Assembly: GCA_945871945.1 (NCBI GenBank)
Contig: CAMBXY010000051.1
Location: 1-9,844 of the forward strand
Reading direction: 5' to 3'
DNA from: Bordetella parapertussis
Lineage (GTDB): Bacteria > Pseudomonadota > Gammaproteobacteria > Burkholderiales > Burkholderiaceae_C
DNA length: 9,844 nucleotides
Part shown: one piece after another, positions 1 through 6,530 of the stretch
Position numbering within the stretch: the stretch's first letter is position 1
Layout of the letters: every line of letters begins with the position of its first letter
Translations under genes and position numbers: made by a program
The notes under the pieces: model-generated
Told to the model about the DNA's origin: nothing
Database searches by the model: none
What the model saw: the letters and a program-made list of their open reading frames with translations, nothing else

Positions 1-671
1 GGCTCATCGCCCTCATTCGAATCCAAATACCCCTGGCCTTGCCAGCGCTGCGCCGGCGAGTCCATCACCACCTCCACCCGCGCACTCGGTGCCAAGGGGC
101 CCCAGCGGTGCTGGCCCTTGGCATCTATGGGTGTGCTGAAGTTGAACAACTGCCTGGGGTGCACCCGCACTTGTCCGCGCACGCTGTGCGGCCAAGGTAC
201 GCCCACCTCATTGATATCGATCACCAGCGATTGCCCATCCCAACGCAGTTGGCTGGGGCCAATGGTGAACTCATGGGCGTCGCGGTGGCAATGGCGTGCG
301 CCTCGCTCGGTCATGGTCCAGCGCTTGGCATTTCGCGAATACAGGGCCACGTTCAAAGCGCAATGGTTGTCGGGGTTAACGTCCCCGCTGCGTCTGGCCC
401 ATGCGTAATAAGGTGAAAACACACTGCCCACAAACGCAATGATGGTCAGGCCGTGCTGGCCATCGTCGCTTAATGCGTCAAGGTACCACCAGAGGTAGCC
501 GCCACTTTGTACGGCTTGGTCAAACCGAGGTTGGCCATCAGCGCTGCGGCCGCCAGTTGGCCCGACATCGCCGCCATCGGTACCCCCGGACCCGGGTGCA
601 CGCTGCCCCCCGCCAGATACAGACCCGGCACCTGGCTCTTGGCGTTGGAGCGGGCGAACGCCGCCATCCAT
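1..671 (-). CDS. crtC: CrtC, acyclic carotenoid 1,2-hydratase (hydroxyneurosporene synthase), 5' part, runs off the left edge
   Basis: CrtC adds water to the end double bond of neurosporene or lycopene to give 1-hydroxy carotenoids, a step towards spheroidene and spirilloxanthin. The frame is open from the left edge through the end of crtD. It reads PRFDQ, GGYLWWYLDALSDDG, AFVGSVFSPYYAWAR, DNHCALNVALY, ERGAHCHRDAHEFTIGPS and YLDSNEGDE, all typical of the CrtC family. The C-terminal half lies outside the window. The start is unsettled. The conserved N-terminal block begins near position 530, still inside crtD, and the only upstream ATG I find in frame before that block is at 671, without a clear Shine-Dalgarno site. 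The first downstream candidate is a GTG at 431, which would cut off the conserved WWYLDAL block. The Gly-rich stretch between 671 and 540 may be shadow translation of crtD. Identity is firm; the 671 start is only a best guess. Confidence 0.85.
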   Translation of the reverse strand, partial: MDGGVRPLQRQEPGAGSVSGGGQRAPGSGGTDGGDVGPTGGRSADGQPRFDQAVQSGGYLWWYLDALSDDGQHGLTIIAFVGSVFSPYYAWARRSGDVNPDNHCALNVALYSRNAKRWTMTERGARHCHRDAHEFTIGPSQLRWDGQSLVIDINEVGVPWPHSVRGQVRVHPRQLFNFSTPIDAKGQHRWGPLAPSARVEVVMDSPAQRWQGQGYLDSNEGDE

Positions 672-2005
672 CCATGTGTGGCTTGGCCATACAAGGCCCC
701 GCCCGTGGCTGGAAAGAGTTGGTTGAAATCTTGGGGTGTTGTGCGAATACATGATGCAGAGGGCTCCAACTGTAATGACAAGCCGCAAGCGGCCAGCAGT
801 TCTTGGCTGCTGGCGGTGCAATCGGCCAATTCTTGAGGGCTCAAACCCCGCTTATCGCCATTGGCTGGCGCGTTGACCAAGCACAGCAATTTCTCGGCAC
901 CTTGAACCACTTCGCCGGTGCCTCGGTCTTGGGCACACACATACACCGTGGGTTGAGCAGGTAAACGGCCGTGCTGAAAAATGGCTTCAAACTCTTGGGC
1001 GTAGTTTGAGCGGAAAAACACATTGTGTCTGTCCAGTGTCAAACCCGAGGTGGGGGTGTGCAAAGACCAGGTAATGGCGGACAAAGAGCGAGGCTGAACT
1101 TTGCTTGTGACCGCCTGCCTTGTCCCTGCGCCAAGCAACCCCGCGCGCAAGGCAGCAATGTCGCCATTAAAAACCACGCTGTCTGCCGCCAAGCTCTCGC
1201 CACTTTGCAAGCGCACGCCGGACACGCGTCCCTGGGTGAGTTCTATGCGCTCACACTCGCTGTTGAACTTGAACTGAACACCTCTTTCAAGCCCCAAGCG
1301 CATAAGGCATTGGGCCAAGGCATGCATGCCGCCTTGCACCGCCCACACACCGTCCATCTCCACTTGGGCAATCAGCATCAAGGTAGCGGGCGCCTCCCAT
1401 GGCGAGGAGCCGCAGTAAGTGGCGTAACGGGCAAACAACTGACGCAAGCGTGGGTCGGTGAAATGTTTCCCTAAGCTGTTCCACAGGCTGCGCATGGGGC
1501 CAACTGAGGCCAGTGTGGCCAAACCGCGTGGCCCTAAACCACCCATCATCTGTGCCATGGTGGGAGAAGGCGAACGTATAAAGGGTTTCTCTAACGCGTC
1601 ATAAACCTCGCGGGTGGTTTTACAAAACTGGGCAAAACGATCTGCTTCAGCCACACCGGCAAATGCAACCACTGCCTTGTAAGAGGCAAGTGGGTCGGCA
1701 AACAAATCGAGTTGCGAGCCGTCTTCCCAAAAATGCCGCGCCAGCACATTGAGTCTGTGAATTTTCAATTCATCTTCCAAGCGTGTGCCCACAGACGCCA
1801 TAAGTTGGTCGAACACCCAGCGCATGGTGAACACGGTGGGGCCACTGTCCACCGCTGCGCCATCCACCGAGATTTGCCTTACCTTGCCCCCGGGTTGGTC
1901 TGCCTTGTCAACCACCGTCACCGACAAACCTTGCTGCGCCAGTTGCAAGGCGCTGACCAAACCCGCCATGCCTGCACCAATCACCACCACCCGATGTTCA
2001 GCCAT
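470..2005 (-). CDS. crtD: CrtD, hydroxyneurosporene/methoxyneurosporene C-3,4 desaturase
   Basis: This 511-residue FAD-dependent desaturase of the CrtI/CrtD phytoene-desaturase family introduces the C-3,4 double bond into 1-hydroxylated or methoxylated acyclic carotenoids. The N-terminus has the Rossmann dinucleotide motif GAGMAG (residues 10-15) followed by the VVDKADQPGGKV stretch. The C-terminus has the family signature GLYLAGGSVHPGPGVPMAA (about 461-479). CrtD rather than CrtI is inferred from its place between crtA and crtC. The ATG at 2005 is chosen because the flavin fold begins right after it and a GAGG sequence lies about 8 bases upstream; the open frame continues to 2206, but that part is out-of-frame crtA. 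The start overlaps the crtA stop by 8 bases, which suggests translational coupling. Its 3' end is also read in another frame by crtC. A role as a lycopene-type desaturase cannot be excluded from sequence alone. Confidence 0.92.
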   Translation of the reverse strand: MAEHRVVVIGAGMAGLVSALQLAQQGLSVTVVDKADQPGGKVRQISVDGAAVDSGPTVFTMRWVFDQLMASVGTRLEDELKIHRLNVLARHFWEDGSQLDLFADPLASYKAVVAFAGVAEADRFAQFCKTTREVYDALEKPFIRSPSPTMAQMMGGLGPRGLATLASVGPMRSLWNSLGKHFTDPRLRQLFARYATYCGSSPWEAPATLMLIAQVEMDGVWAVQGGMHALAQCLMRLGLERGVQFKFNSECERIELTQGRVSGVRLQSGESLAADSVVFNGDIAALRAGLLGAGTRQAVTSKVQPRSLSAITWSLHTPTSGLTLDRHNVFFRSNYAQEFEAIFQHGRLPAQPTVYVCAQDRGTGEVVQGAEKLLCLVNAPANGDKRGLSPQELADCTASSQELLAACGLSLQLEPSASCIRTTPQDFNQLFPATGGALYGQATHGWMAAFARSNAKSQVPGLYLAGGSVHPGPGVPMAAMSGQLAAAALMANLGLTKPYKVAATSGGTLTH

Positions 2006-2744
2006 AAACAGCTTCCTCTTGCGGCGTGACCCATTCGCCGATGCTGCGTAACAAGCGCATGCGCATGAACATAGACTCTGAAAAAAAATCGTTTTTATAA
2101 GCTGCTTGTATGGCCTGCTGATGCGCACCTGTGTGCGCATAGTCAAGCATGGCTTGGGTGTCACGCCACACACTGAAGGTGCATTGGCGTACCAAAGGGG
2201 CTTCACCCAAACCCATGGCTACTTCGCAGCCAGGGGATTTAACCAAGTCGGCTTGGGACGCGGGCGCGTAGCGCCAAAAAGCCACCGCCTTGGCGGGGCG
2301 AATACTGGCGCGAGTGATGGCGGCCATGGCGGGACGCAGGGGCTCAAAGGCGTAGTGACCCAATTTATCTTCAGGCGTCACATCAAACGCATGACCATCC
2401 CATGCACCTTTGCAAGAGGTGATGGACAGCAAATGCGCTTGGCATTGCTTGGCGCGTTCGCGGTAAGCCGCCAGCCAAGGGCCTTTTAAAAAAATGTCTG
2501 CGTTGGCTGCGTGATCGAAGACGCAAATCAGGCCTTGGTGAGAGGGGCTGGGCCTGAGGCTAAAGCCCCCTTGGTGGCCACTTCCCATGACTTTGGTAAA
2601 CAGCAGTCCAGGGGTCTCCTTGAAAGCAGAAGCCCCTTGAACCAAACGTAACCAACCCCAAGCCCGGTGTGCCCTCAGGTAGTCAACCAAAACCACGACG
2701 ACCACCCCAGAGACGGCAAGAGACACAGGATCTTGGTTGACCAT
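1998..2744 (-). CDS. crtA: CrtA, spheroidene monooxygenase (acyclic carotenoid 2-ketolase)
   Basis: CrtA oxidises C-2 of spheroidene to spheroidenone, and of spirilloxanthin-type carotenoids to 2-keto forms, in the presence of oxygen. The protein is 248 residues, close to the usual family length. Family-like blocks are GLLFTKVMGSG followed by GGFSLRPSPSHQGLICVFD (about 47-77), ITRASIRPAKAVAFWRYAP (about 143-161), GLGEAPLVRQCTFSVW (178-193) and a C-terminal AYKNDFFSESMF stretch. The N-terminus, VSLAVSGVVVVVLVDYL, is hydrophobic and could sit at the membrane. The ATG at 2744 fits the family's beginning; the frame stays open upstream to 3128, but only as a shadow of pufC, and the ribosome site is weak (GAGAC). 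It lies 41 bases after pufC with no terminator between them, and its TGA overlaps the crtD start. Expression together with puf is expected. Confidence 0.93.
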   Translation of the reverse strand: MVNQDPVSLAVSGVVVVVLVDYLRAHRAWGWLRLVQGASAFKETPGLLFTKVMGSGHQGGFSLRPSPSHQGLICVFDHAANADIFLKGPWLAAYRERAKQCQAHLLSITSCKGAWDGHAFDVTPEDKLGHYAFEPLRPAMAAITRASIRPAKAVAFWRYAPASQADLVKSPGCEVAMGLGEAPLVRQCTFSVWRDTQAMLDYAHTGAHQQAIQAAYKNDFFSESMFMRMRLLRSIGEWVTPQEEAVYG

Positions 2745-2785
2745 AGGTGTCTCATGCCGCTGTGAAAAGCAACTGTGCCGTACTG

Positions 2786-3835
2786 CTAATTGGCCGCCAC
2801 TTGTGCCGCTTTGCTTGATGGCGCTGCCAGCTCGGGGTAGTCTTTGAGCATGGATGCACCATTCAGAGGCTTGTACGCACCTTGGTGGCAAGTGCCGCAG
2901 TTGATTTTGGCCACGTCGCCTAGCTCGCCCTTGCGGTGCTCGGGGAAGGTCGCTGTCAACGGCTCCATATAGCCGGTGTTGAGTGAACGGGCCATGCGTA
3001 TGCCGTGCCATGCGGTTGCGCGTTGCGGCGGGCTGTTTTCCCAACTCTGGAAGGAACGAGAGTTGTGGCAGTAGGTGCAGTTCACGCCCAAGGACTCGGA
3101 CATATGCGACATCAGGCCATAGGTCCACTCGGCTTGCTTGGTGGATTGACGGTTGCCTGAGGGCAATGCCGTGGGGCCGTTCACGCGAATATTCAGATCG
3201 CCCAGCAAAAACGGGGTGAACGGGTCATTGGGCAAAGAAGACAAATTCACCACCCTGGCTGGCTGGTTTTGTCCTGCTTTGTCACCCATGAAGTTAGAAC
3301 CGTAGGGCTGGGGGTTGGCCGTGAACCAAATTTCGCTGGGCACGGGTTGTCCACGGTGGCAGGTGTAGCAAGTCACGCCTGTTTCGGCAACGTGGGGTTT
3401 CCATTCGCTGTTGATGGCTTGGGTCATCTGCAACATGCGCCGCGCCACCACCTTGGTGTATTTTGTGTCTTCCGCAAAATTGGCTGGATTGTGGCAATAG
3501 ACGCAACCCCCATCATTGGGTGACACCCATGCAGTCATGGAGACCATGAGGCGGTTGAATTGCGCCACGCTCAAGTCGCCCAAGACCTTCACATTTTTAT
3601 AAGCTTCGCCCGCTTTGGGGCCCTCGCCTGAGGCTTCGGGCGGGGCCACCGGTGCTTGGTTCGCCTCGGTTTTGACCGCCAGCATGCGCGGGTTATAAAC
3701 CTGCACCATGCCGGTACCACGGTAGCCGTGTTGCACGCTGTCTTGGAACGGTCGCTCGCAAGCCGTGAGCAGCAGCACCGCTGACAGACCCGCTGCATAG
3801 CTTGCCCATCGTCGGATATAGGACAAAGACTTCAT
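2786..3835 (-). CDS. pufC: PufC, tetraheme cytochrome c subunit of the photosynthetic reaction centre
   Basis: PufC sits on the periplasmic face of the reaction centre and re-reduces the photo-oxidised special pair, taking electrons from soluble carriers. The 349-residue product begins with a lipoprotein signal peptide (RR at 8-9, hydrophobic core 14-24, lipobox LTAC with Cys26), so the mature protein should be lipid-anchored. Four CXXCH heme sites are visible: CVYCH (111-115), CYTCH (156-160), CTYCH (253-257) and CGTCH (313-317). This is the full tetraheme set in the usual two pairs. Met100, Met134 or Met137 and Met242 or Met245 are candidate axial ligands, and His148, just before the second site, is a candidate for the bis-His heme. 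The start at 3835 overlaps the pufM stop as ATGA, and GGGAG lies 7 bases upstream. The tail after residue 330 is Ala/Ser-rich and has no assigned role. Confidence 0.97.
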   Translation of the reverse strand: MKSLSYIRRWASYAAGLSAVLLLTACERPFQDSVQHGYRGTGMVQVYNPRMLAVKTEANQAPVAPPEASGEGPKAGEAYKNVKVLGDLSVAQFNRLMVSMTAWVSPNDGGCVYCHNPANFAEDTKYTKVVARRMLQMTQAINSEWKPHVAETGVTCYTCHRGQPVPSEIWFTANPQPYGSNFMGDKAGQNQPARVVNLSSLPNDPFTPFLLGDLNIRVNGPTALPSGNRQSTKQAEWTYGLMSHMSESLGVNCTYCHNSRSFQSWENSPPQRATAWHGIRMARSLNTGYMEPLTATFPEHRKGELGDVAKINCGTCHQGAYKPLNGASMLKDYPELAAPSSKAAQVAAN

Positions 3836-4809
3836 GGCTTGGCTCCCAAACTCAGGGCTGGATCGATGACCAGCGGGAACACATTGGGATAGGCTGGTGC
3901 AACACCGTGTTTGATGGCCCACAAATACCAGTTGTCCACCACAGTGCCGGTGAGCAAAATACCGATGCCGCCGGTGATAGGACACAGTACCGCAAACCAC
4001 CAAGCCCAGCGGTGAATGGATTCCATGGAGGCGTTAAAGCCCATGGTCCAACGCCAAAACAGGCCTGCACGTTCCGACGCGGTACCGCGGTCGACAATTT
4101 GCTCGATCTCGCGTTCACCACCAAAACGGGTGACCGCCAAGATGGTGGCGCCGTGCATGGCGAACAACAACACCGAGCCGTACAAAAACACAATACTTAA
4201 GGCGTGGAAAGGGTTGTAGAACAAGTTGCCGTAGCGAATGGACAAGGCAGCCGTCCAATCGAGGTGAGGAAAGATGCCATAAGGCACGGCCTCGCCCCAA
4301 GAGCCCATGAGAATGGGACGGAAAAAGCCCAAGACAAACATCAACCACAAGGCCGCCGCAAAAGCCCACGCCACATGCGTGCCCAAACCGAGCTGTATGG
4401 CGCGGCGGTAAATGCGCACCCACCACAGCAACACCGAGGCAGTCAGGAAGATGCCGCAAATGAGGAACCATCCACCTTGGTTCAAGGGCGGCCACGACAA
4501 GCCGTACTCTGGGGGTGGCGGCTCTAGCGCCAACCAGAACAATTGACGCGCAAACTGAATCGGGTCGTAATTGACCGAAGCCAGCATGTTCATGCCAATG
4601 ATGTTGAAGGCGATCAAGCCGCAGATCAAAGACGCCAAGCCCAAACCGCCCAAGTAAATGGGCCCGATTTGCGCATTACCGATCTTGCCCAAAAGCCAAG
4701 AAATACCGGGTTGCCCCGTACGTGGGCTGTTGCCTGGGCCTAAGGCCTCGCCGTGGTGCACAGGCCCGCTGGCCTGTACAGTGGTGAATAGATTGAGATA
4801 GTCAGCCAT
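3832..4809 (-). CDS. pufM: PufM, photosynthetic reaction centre M subunit
   Basis: PufM is the M subunit of the type II (quinone) reaction centre, an inner-membrane protein with five transmembrane helices that binds bacteriochlorophyll, bacteriopheophytin, quinone and the non-heme iron with PufL. All key residues are present, counting from Met1: His182 (accessory pigment), His202 (special pair), His219, Glu234 and His266 (iron), Tyr210, and Trp252 beside the QA site. Motifs include [32 protein letters not shown] and [18 protein letters not shown]. At 325 residues it is longer than the M subunit of Rhodobacter. The extra C-terminal segment after [13 protein letters not shown] is the extension seen in species that carry a bound PufC cytochrome, which agrees with the next gene. 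It starts 21 bases after pufL with GAGGAA about 7 bases upstream, and overlaps pufC by 4 bases. Confidence 0.98.
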   Translation of the reverse strand: MADYLNLFTTVQASGPVHHGEALGPGNSPRTGQPGISWLLGKIGNAQIGPIYLGGLGLASLICGLIAFNIIGMNMLASVNYDPIQFARQLFWLALEPPPPEYGLSWPPLNQGGWFLICGIFLTASVLLWWVRIYRRAIQLGLGTHVAWAFAAALWLMFVLGFFRPILMGSWGEAVPYGIFPHLDWTAALSIRYGNLFYNPFHALSIVFLYGSVLLFAMHGATILAVTRFGGEREIEQIVDRGTASERAGLFWRWTMGFNASMESIHRWAWWFAVLCPITGGIGILLTGTVVDNWYLWAIKHGVAPAYPNVFPLVIDPALSLGAKP

Positions 4810-4830
4810 GATTGAGTTCCTCTTTTTTCA

Positions 4831-5664
4831 TTAAGGCCACTGTGACCAGATGGGCAGGTTTAACCACCAGCCCCACCATTCGGGCCAACCGCGACTCCAG
4901 AAGGGTCCGCTGATGACAATGCACAAGGCGCTGAACAACACCGCAGCCAGGGCAAAAAACACGCCCAAACGGTGAATGCCTAAGGTGCCGATGGAGTAAC
5001 CAATGACGTCGCGGAAAAAAGTGTCTTCATGCTCGGGTGTCTTCACCACTTTGCCAGCACCGGGGTTGGTGGCAGACAAAATCAAAGCACCGTGCAAAGA
5101 CAAAGCCAAGGTGGTGGCAAAGAAAAAGCTCACCGCCAACATGTGGGCCGGGTTGTAGTGGAAATGCAGGTATTGGTAACCAACGTTGGACACCCAATCG
5201 AGGTGACTGTAAATACCGTAGGGAAAAGCATGACCCCAAGCACCCATCAAAACAGGTCGAATCACATTGAGGGTGAAGTAAGCAAAAATCGCCACACCGA
5301 ACATAAAGGGAACATGGTAGCCCATGCCTAATTTGCGGCAAATTTCAACCTCGCGCAACATCCATGAAACGAAAGCACCTAAGGCACAAACGGTGATGAT
5401 TTGCCACAGCCCGCCTTCTTGCAAAGGTGCGAAACGCAAACCATAAGACAGATCGGGGGGGGCAATGCTGATTTGCCATAAATTCCAAGTGGGGCCAAGA
5501 GCCGCGCCCCACAAAATCATGGCCGTACCAAGAAATGCGAAGAAGAGGGTCGTGACGCCAAAAAAGCCCACATAAAACGGACCGACCCAAAAGTCAAACA
5601 GGTCACCTGCTAGCAGCGTTCCGCCGCGCACTCGGTATTTTTTTTCAAAGCTGAGCATGGCCAT
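4831..5664 (-). CDS. pufL: PufL, photosynthetic reaction centre L subunit
   Basis: PufL pairs with PufM to form the five-plus-five helix core of the type II reaction centre and holds the secondary quinone site. The 277-residue protein opens with [15 protein letters not shown] and [16 protein letters not shown], the classic L start. Ligands, counting from Met1, are His154 (accessory bacteriochlorophyll), His174 (special pair), His191 and His231 (iron). Glu213 and Ser224 lie in the quinone-protonation region, within EHEDTFFRD and GYSIG. These numbers are one higher than the classical numbering of the mature Rhodobacter protein. The start at 5664 is preferred over an in-frame ATG at 5685 because AGGAGGG lies 7 bases upstream of 5664 and the family begins there. 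The gene follows a 102-base spacer with a hairpin. The coding strand has an A8 run at codons 7-9 and a C8 run near residues 68-70. Confidence 0.98.
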   Translation of the reverse strand: MAMLSFEKKYRVRGGTLLAGDLFDFWVGPFYVGFFGVTTLFFAFLGTAMILWGAALGPTWNLWQISIAPPDLSYGLRFAPLQEGGLWQIITVCALGAFVSWMLREVEICRKLGMGYHVPFMFGVAIFAYFTLNVIRPVLMGAWGHAFPYGIYSHLDWVSNVGYQYLHFHYNPAHMLAVSFFFATTLALSLHGALILSATNPGAGKVVKTPEHEDTFFRDVIGYSIGTLGIHRLGVFFALAAVLFSALCIVISGPFWSRGWPEWWGWWLNLPIWSQWP

Positions 5665-5671
5665 GATGAAG

Positions 5672-5678
5672 CCCTCCT
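5672..5678 (-). promoter_or_regulatory. Strong ribosome binding site of pufL
   Basis: The minus strand reads AGGAGGG, followed by seven bases and the ATG at 5664. It is a near-perfect Shine-Dalgarno match and settles the pufL start: the alternative ATG at 5685 lies upstream of it, and the next ATG (5658, codon 3) is spaced less well. Confidence 0.85.
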
Positions 5679-5713
5679 GCTGCAAGTGTTGGTAAGAGGA
5701 AAAATTTAAAAAT

Positions 5714-5752
5714 GCAGATGCTGCAGTTCTTTACAGAACAGGCAGCACCTGC
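5714..5752 (-). promoter_or_regulatory. Hairpin between pufA and pufL, likely mRNA stabiliser or partial terminator
   Basis: On the transcribed (minus) sense, GCAGGTGCTGC (5752-5742) pairs with GCAGCATCTGC (5724-5714): 11 pairs including one G-U. After a small internal loop, GTTCT (5739-5735) pairs with AGAAC (5730-5726), closed by the loop GTAA, a GNRA tetraloop in RNA. The stem is followed by ATTTTTAAATTTTT, so it also resembles an intrinsic terminator with an interrupted U tract. In Rhodobacter capsulatus a stem-loop in this intercistronic position protects pufBA mRNA from 3' decay, so that antenna protein is made in excess over reaction centre. The same role is inferred here from position and structure. 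A weaker competing stem is possible between GGCAG (5761-5757) and CTGCC (5745-5741). Confidence 0.75.
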
Positions 5753-5766
5753 GGTACTGCCAACTT

Positions 5767-5967
5767 TCAGGACTTCGCTGCAGGAACTGCTGCAGGCATA
5801 GGCGAGTTTTGCGCCGATGCTGAAGCGGGTTTCTTTGCGCCGTCTAGCCAGTTGAATTTGTTGGTACTTAGCAAAATGAGGTGAATCATCGCTGCCAAGC
5901 CAAATAGAAAAATGCCTTGCACGACCATTGCACGCAATGGGTCATAAAGTCTCCAAACTCTCCACAT
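5767..5967 (-). CDS. pufA: PufA, light-harvesting 1 alpha polypeptide
   Basis: PufA is the alpha chain of the LH1 ring antenna around the reaction centre. The 66-residue protein begins MWRVWRLYDPLRAMVV, the usual alpha N-terminus, then has one transmembrane helix (about 14-35) with His29 in AAMIHLILLST as the bacteriochlorophyll ligand, and Trp40 in KFNWLDG, a likely hydrogen-bond donor to pigment. After residue 41 there is an Ala/Pro/Ser-rich tail ending in AAVPAAKS. This makes it longer than many alpha chains and possibly trimmed after synthesis. AGGAGA lies 6 bases before the ATG and overlaps the stop codon of the preceding small gene, which suggests coupled translation. In the usual operon pufA directly follows pufB; here a 75-codon gene separates them. 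Confidence 0.96.
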   Translation of the reverse strand: MWRVWRLYDPLRAMVVQGIFLFGLAAMIHLILLSTNKFNWLDGAKKPASASAQNSPMPAAVPAAKS

Positions 5968-5973
5968 AATGGT

Positions 5974-5980
5974 TCTCCTA
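5974..5980 (-). promoter_or_regulatory. pufA ribosome binding site overlapping the upstream stop codon
   Basis: The minus strand reads TAGGAGA: the TAG (5980-5978) ends the 75-codon gene and AGGAGA (5979-5974) is the pufA Shine-Dalgarno, six bases before its ATG. A ribosome finishing the small gene stops on the pufA binding site, an arrangement that favours translational coupling. Confidence 0.75.
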
Positions 5981-6205
5981 AATGATGTGGGACATGAACG
6001 TGTAAACCGAGGCTTTCACACCTGCAAACACATTGGTCATGTTCTCTGCGCCTGGCAGCCAACTCTTCCATCGCAATCCGACCAGTTGGGCCAAAACTGC
6101 AAAAGATAAAAGTACAGCAAAACAAGGTACAAAGATCAGGACAAACGCTAGCTTGTCGTCCAAACCGTTAGGTTTGTAAGAGACTTGAGAAGTGTGAGAA
6201 ATCAT
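5978..6205 (-). CDS. Unassigned 75-residue single-span membrane protein between pufB and pufA
   Basis: I do not recognise this protein. It is 75 residues: a polar N-terminus with MISHTSQ and GLDDK, one strongly hydrophobic helix at about 19-44 (LAFVLIFVPCF, then VLAQLVGL), a basic RWKSW patch, LPGAENMT, and a C-terminal segment NVFAGVKASVYTFMSHII that could form an amphipathic helix. Neither histidine (4, 73) lies in the helix, so it is not an ordinary antenna chain. It has its own ribosome site (CGGAG, 7 bases before the ATG), follows pufB by 32 bases, and its TAG overlaps the pufA ribosome site, so it looks like a true, translated operon member. Length and one-span topology resemble PufQ, a bacteriochlorophyll-related protein encoded just before pufB in alphaproteobacteria, but I see no convincing sequence match. 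It could instead be an LH1 accessory or assembly factor. Confidence 0.8.
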   Translation of the reverse strand: MISHTSQVSYKPNGLDDKLAFVLIFVPCFAVLLSFAVLAQLVGLRWKSWLPGAENMTNVFAGVKASVYTFMSHII

Positions 6206-6212
6206 GGTTTAA

Positions 6213-6217
6213 CTCCG
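6213..6217 (-). promoter_or_regulatory. Ribosome binding site of the 75-codon gene
   Basis: CGGAG lies on the minus strand, followed by TTAAACC and the ATG at 6205. Its good spacing supports translation of the small gene between pufB and pufA. A T7 run lies just upstream (6231-6225), but no stem precedes it. Confidence 0.6.
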
Positions 6218-6237
6218 TTCGGTGAAAAAAACCTACC

Positions 6238-6387
6238 TCAGACGAACCAGGGCCGCCATGCCCAGACCAGGATGTGAGCTACCACAGCGACAGCTGTGAA
6301 GCCAACTAATCCCTGAACCCAGTAATGGTGGAACTCCTGAGCCTCTTCGTTAGTCAGTCCGGATATGGAATTCGGATGGTTTGACAT
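6238..6387 (-). CDS. pufB: PufB, light-harvesting 1 beta polypeptide
   Basis: PufB is the beta chain of the LH1 antenna. The 49-residue protein shows the classic beta pattern: a polar N-terminus [20 protein letters not shown], one membrane helix at about 24-43, His20 and His38 eighteen residues apart (His38, in [13 protein letters not shown], is the bacteriochlorophyll ligand), and the aromatic C-terminus WAWRPWFV. The start at 6387 is set by AAGGAG six bases upstream and by the family's N-terminus; the frame is open to 6573, but that extension does not look like a beta chain. It is the first antenna gene after bchZ. In most puf operons pufA follows within a few bases, but here another gene comes between. 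Confidence 0.97.
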   Translation of the reverse strand: MSNHPNSISGLTNEEAQEFHHYWVQGLVGFTAVAVVAHILVWAWRPWFV

Positions 6388-6393
6388 GCGATG

Positions 6394-6399
6394 CTCCTT
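6394..6399 (-). promoter_or_regulatory. Strong ribosome binding site of pufB
   Basis: The minus strand reads AAGGAG, then CATCGC and the pufB ATG at 6387. The last base of the stop codon of the upstream 43-codon frame is the first A of this site. The site fixes the pufB start against the longer open frame. Confidence 0.85.
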
Positions 6400-6530
6400 C
6401 AACAAAATGGCCGTGAGGCCAACGCTGCGCCCAACCCGCGCAACATAGGCAGCCGCAGCAGATGCCACGACATGGGGTAAGGTTCCTGCGCAAAAGCGCC
6501 TGAACCGTGTAGGTTTACAAACTGTGTCAT
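6399..6530 (-). CDS. Possible small protein of 43 residues between bchZ and pufB
   Basis: This is a candidate gene filling the space between bchZ and pufB. Its ATG overlaps the bchZ stop as ATGA, GGGAG lies 7 bases upstream, and its TGA ends on the first base of the pufB ribosome site. That tight fit at both ends is what makes it plausible. The product begins [19 protein letters not shown] and continues with [23 protein letters not shown]. It is basic in its second half, has no clear membrane helix, and matches nothing I recognise. It occupies the position of pufQ in alphaproteobacteria but does not look like PufQ. Alternatively the stretch is non-coding leader carrying a puf promoter or RNA structure; GGCGCTTTTGCGC at its middle could form a very small hairpin. 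Codon use is too short a sample to decide. Confidence 0.35.
   Translation of the reverse strand: MTQFVNLHGSGAFAQEPYPMSWHLLRLPMLRGLGAALASRPFC

Noticed and set aside
39..416. 125-codon plus-strand frame at the left edge
   Set aside because: It is antisense to crtC, whose minus-strand frame has clear family motifs.
2006..2206. Upstream extension of the crtD open frame
   Set aside because: It is crtA DNA in another frame. The flavin-binding N-terminus and a GAGG ribosome site mark the start at 2005.
2745..3128. Upstream extension of the crtA open frame, giving a 376-residue protein
   Set aside because: The extra part lies inside pufC in another frame. CrtA family similarity begins at the ATG at 2744.
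5886..6125. 79-codon minus-strand frame overlapping pufA and the 75-codon gene
   Set aside because: Cys/Phe/Arg-rich translation with no family features, out of frame with two better supported genes.
5978..6205. The 75-residue protein as a second LH1 alpha or beta chain
   Set aside because: There is no histidine in the membrane helix and no alpha- or beta-type terminal motifs, so it would not bind bacteriochlorophyll in the usual way.
6225..6231. T7 run (minus strand) after pufB as an intrinsic terminator
   Set aside because: No stable GC-rich stem precedes it, and the operon continues directly into the next gene.
6506..6523. Short palindrome-like GTTTGTAAAC and TGTAAACCTACA as a PpsR/CrtJ site
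   Set aside because: The TGT and ACA half sites are only six bases apart, not the twelve expected for that regulator.
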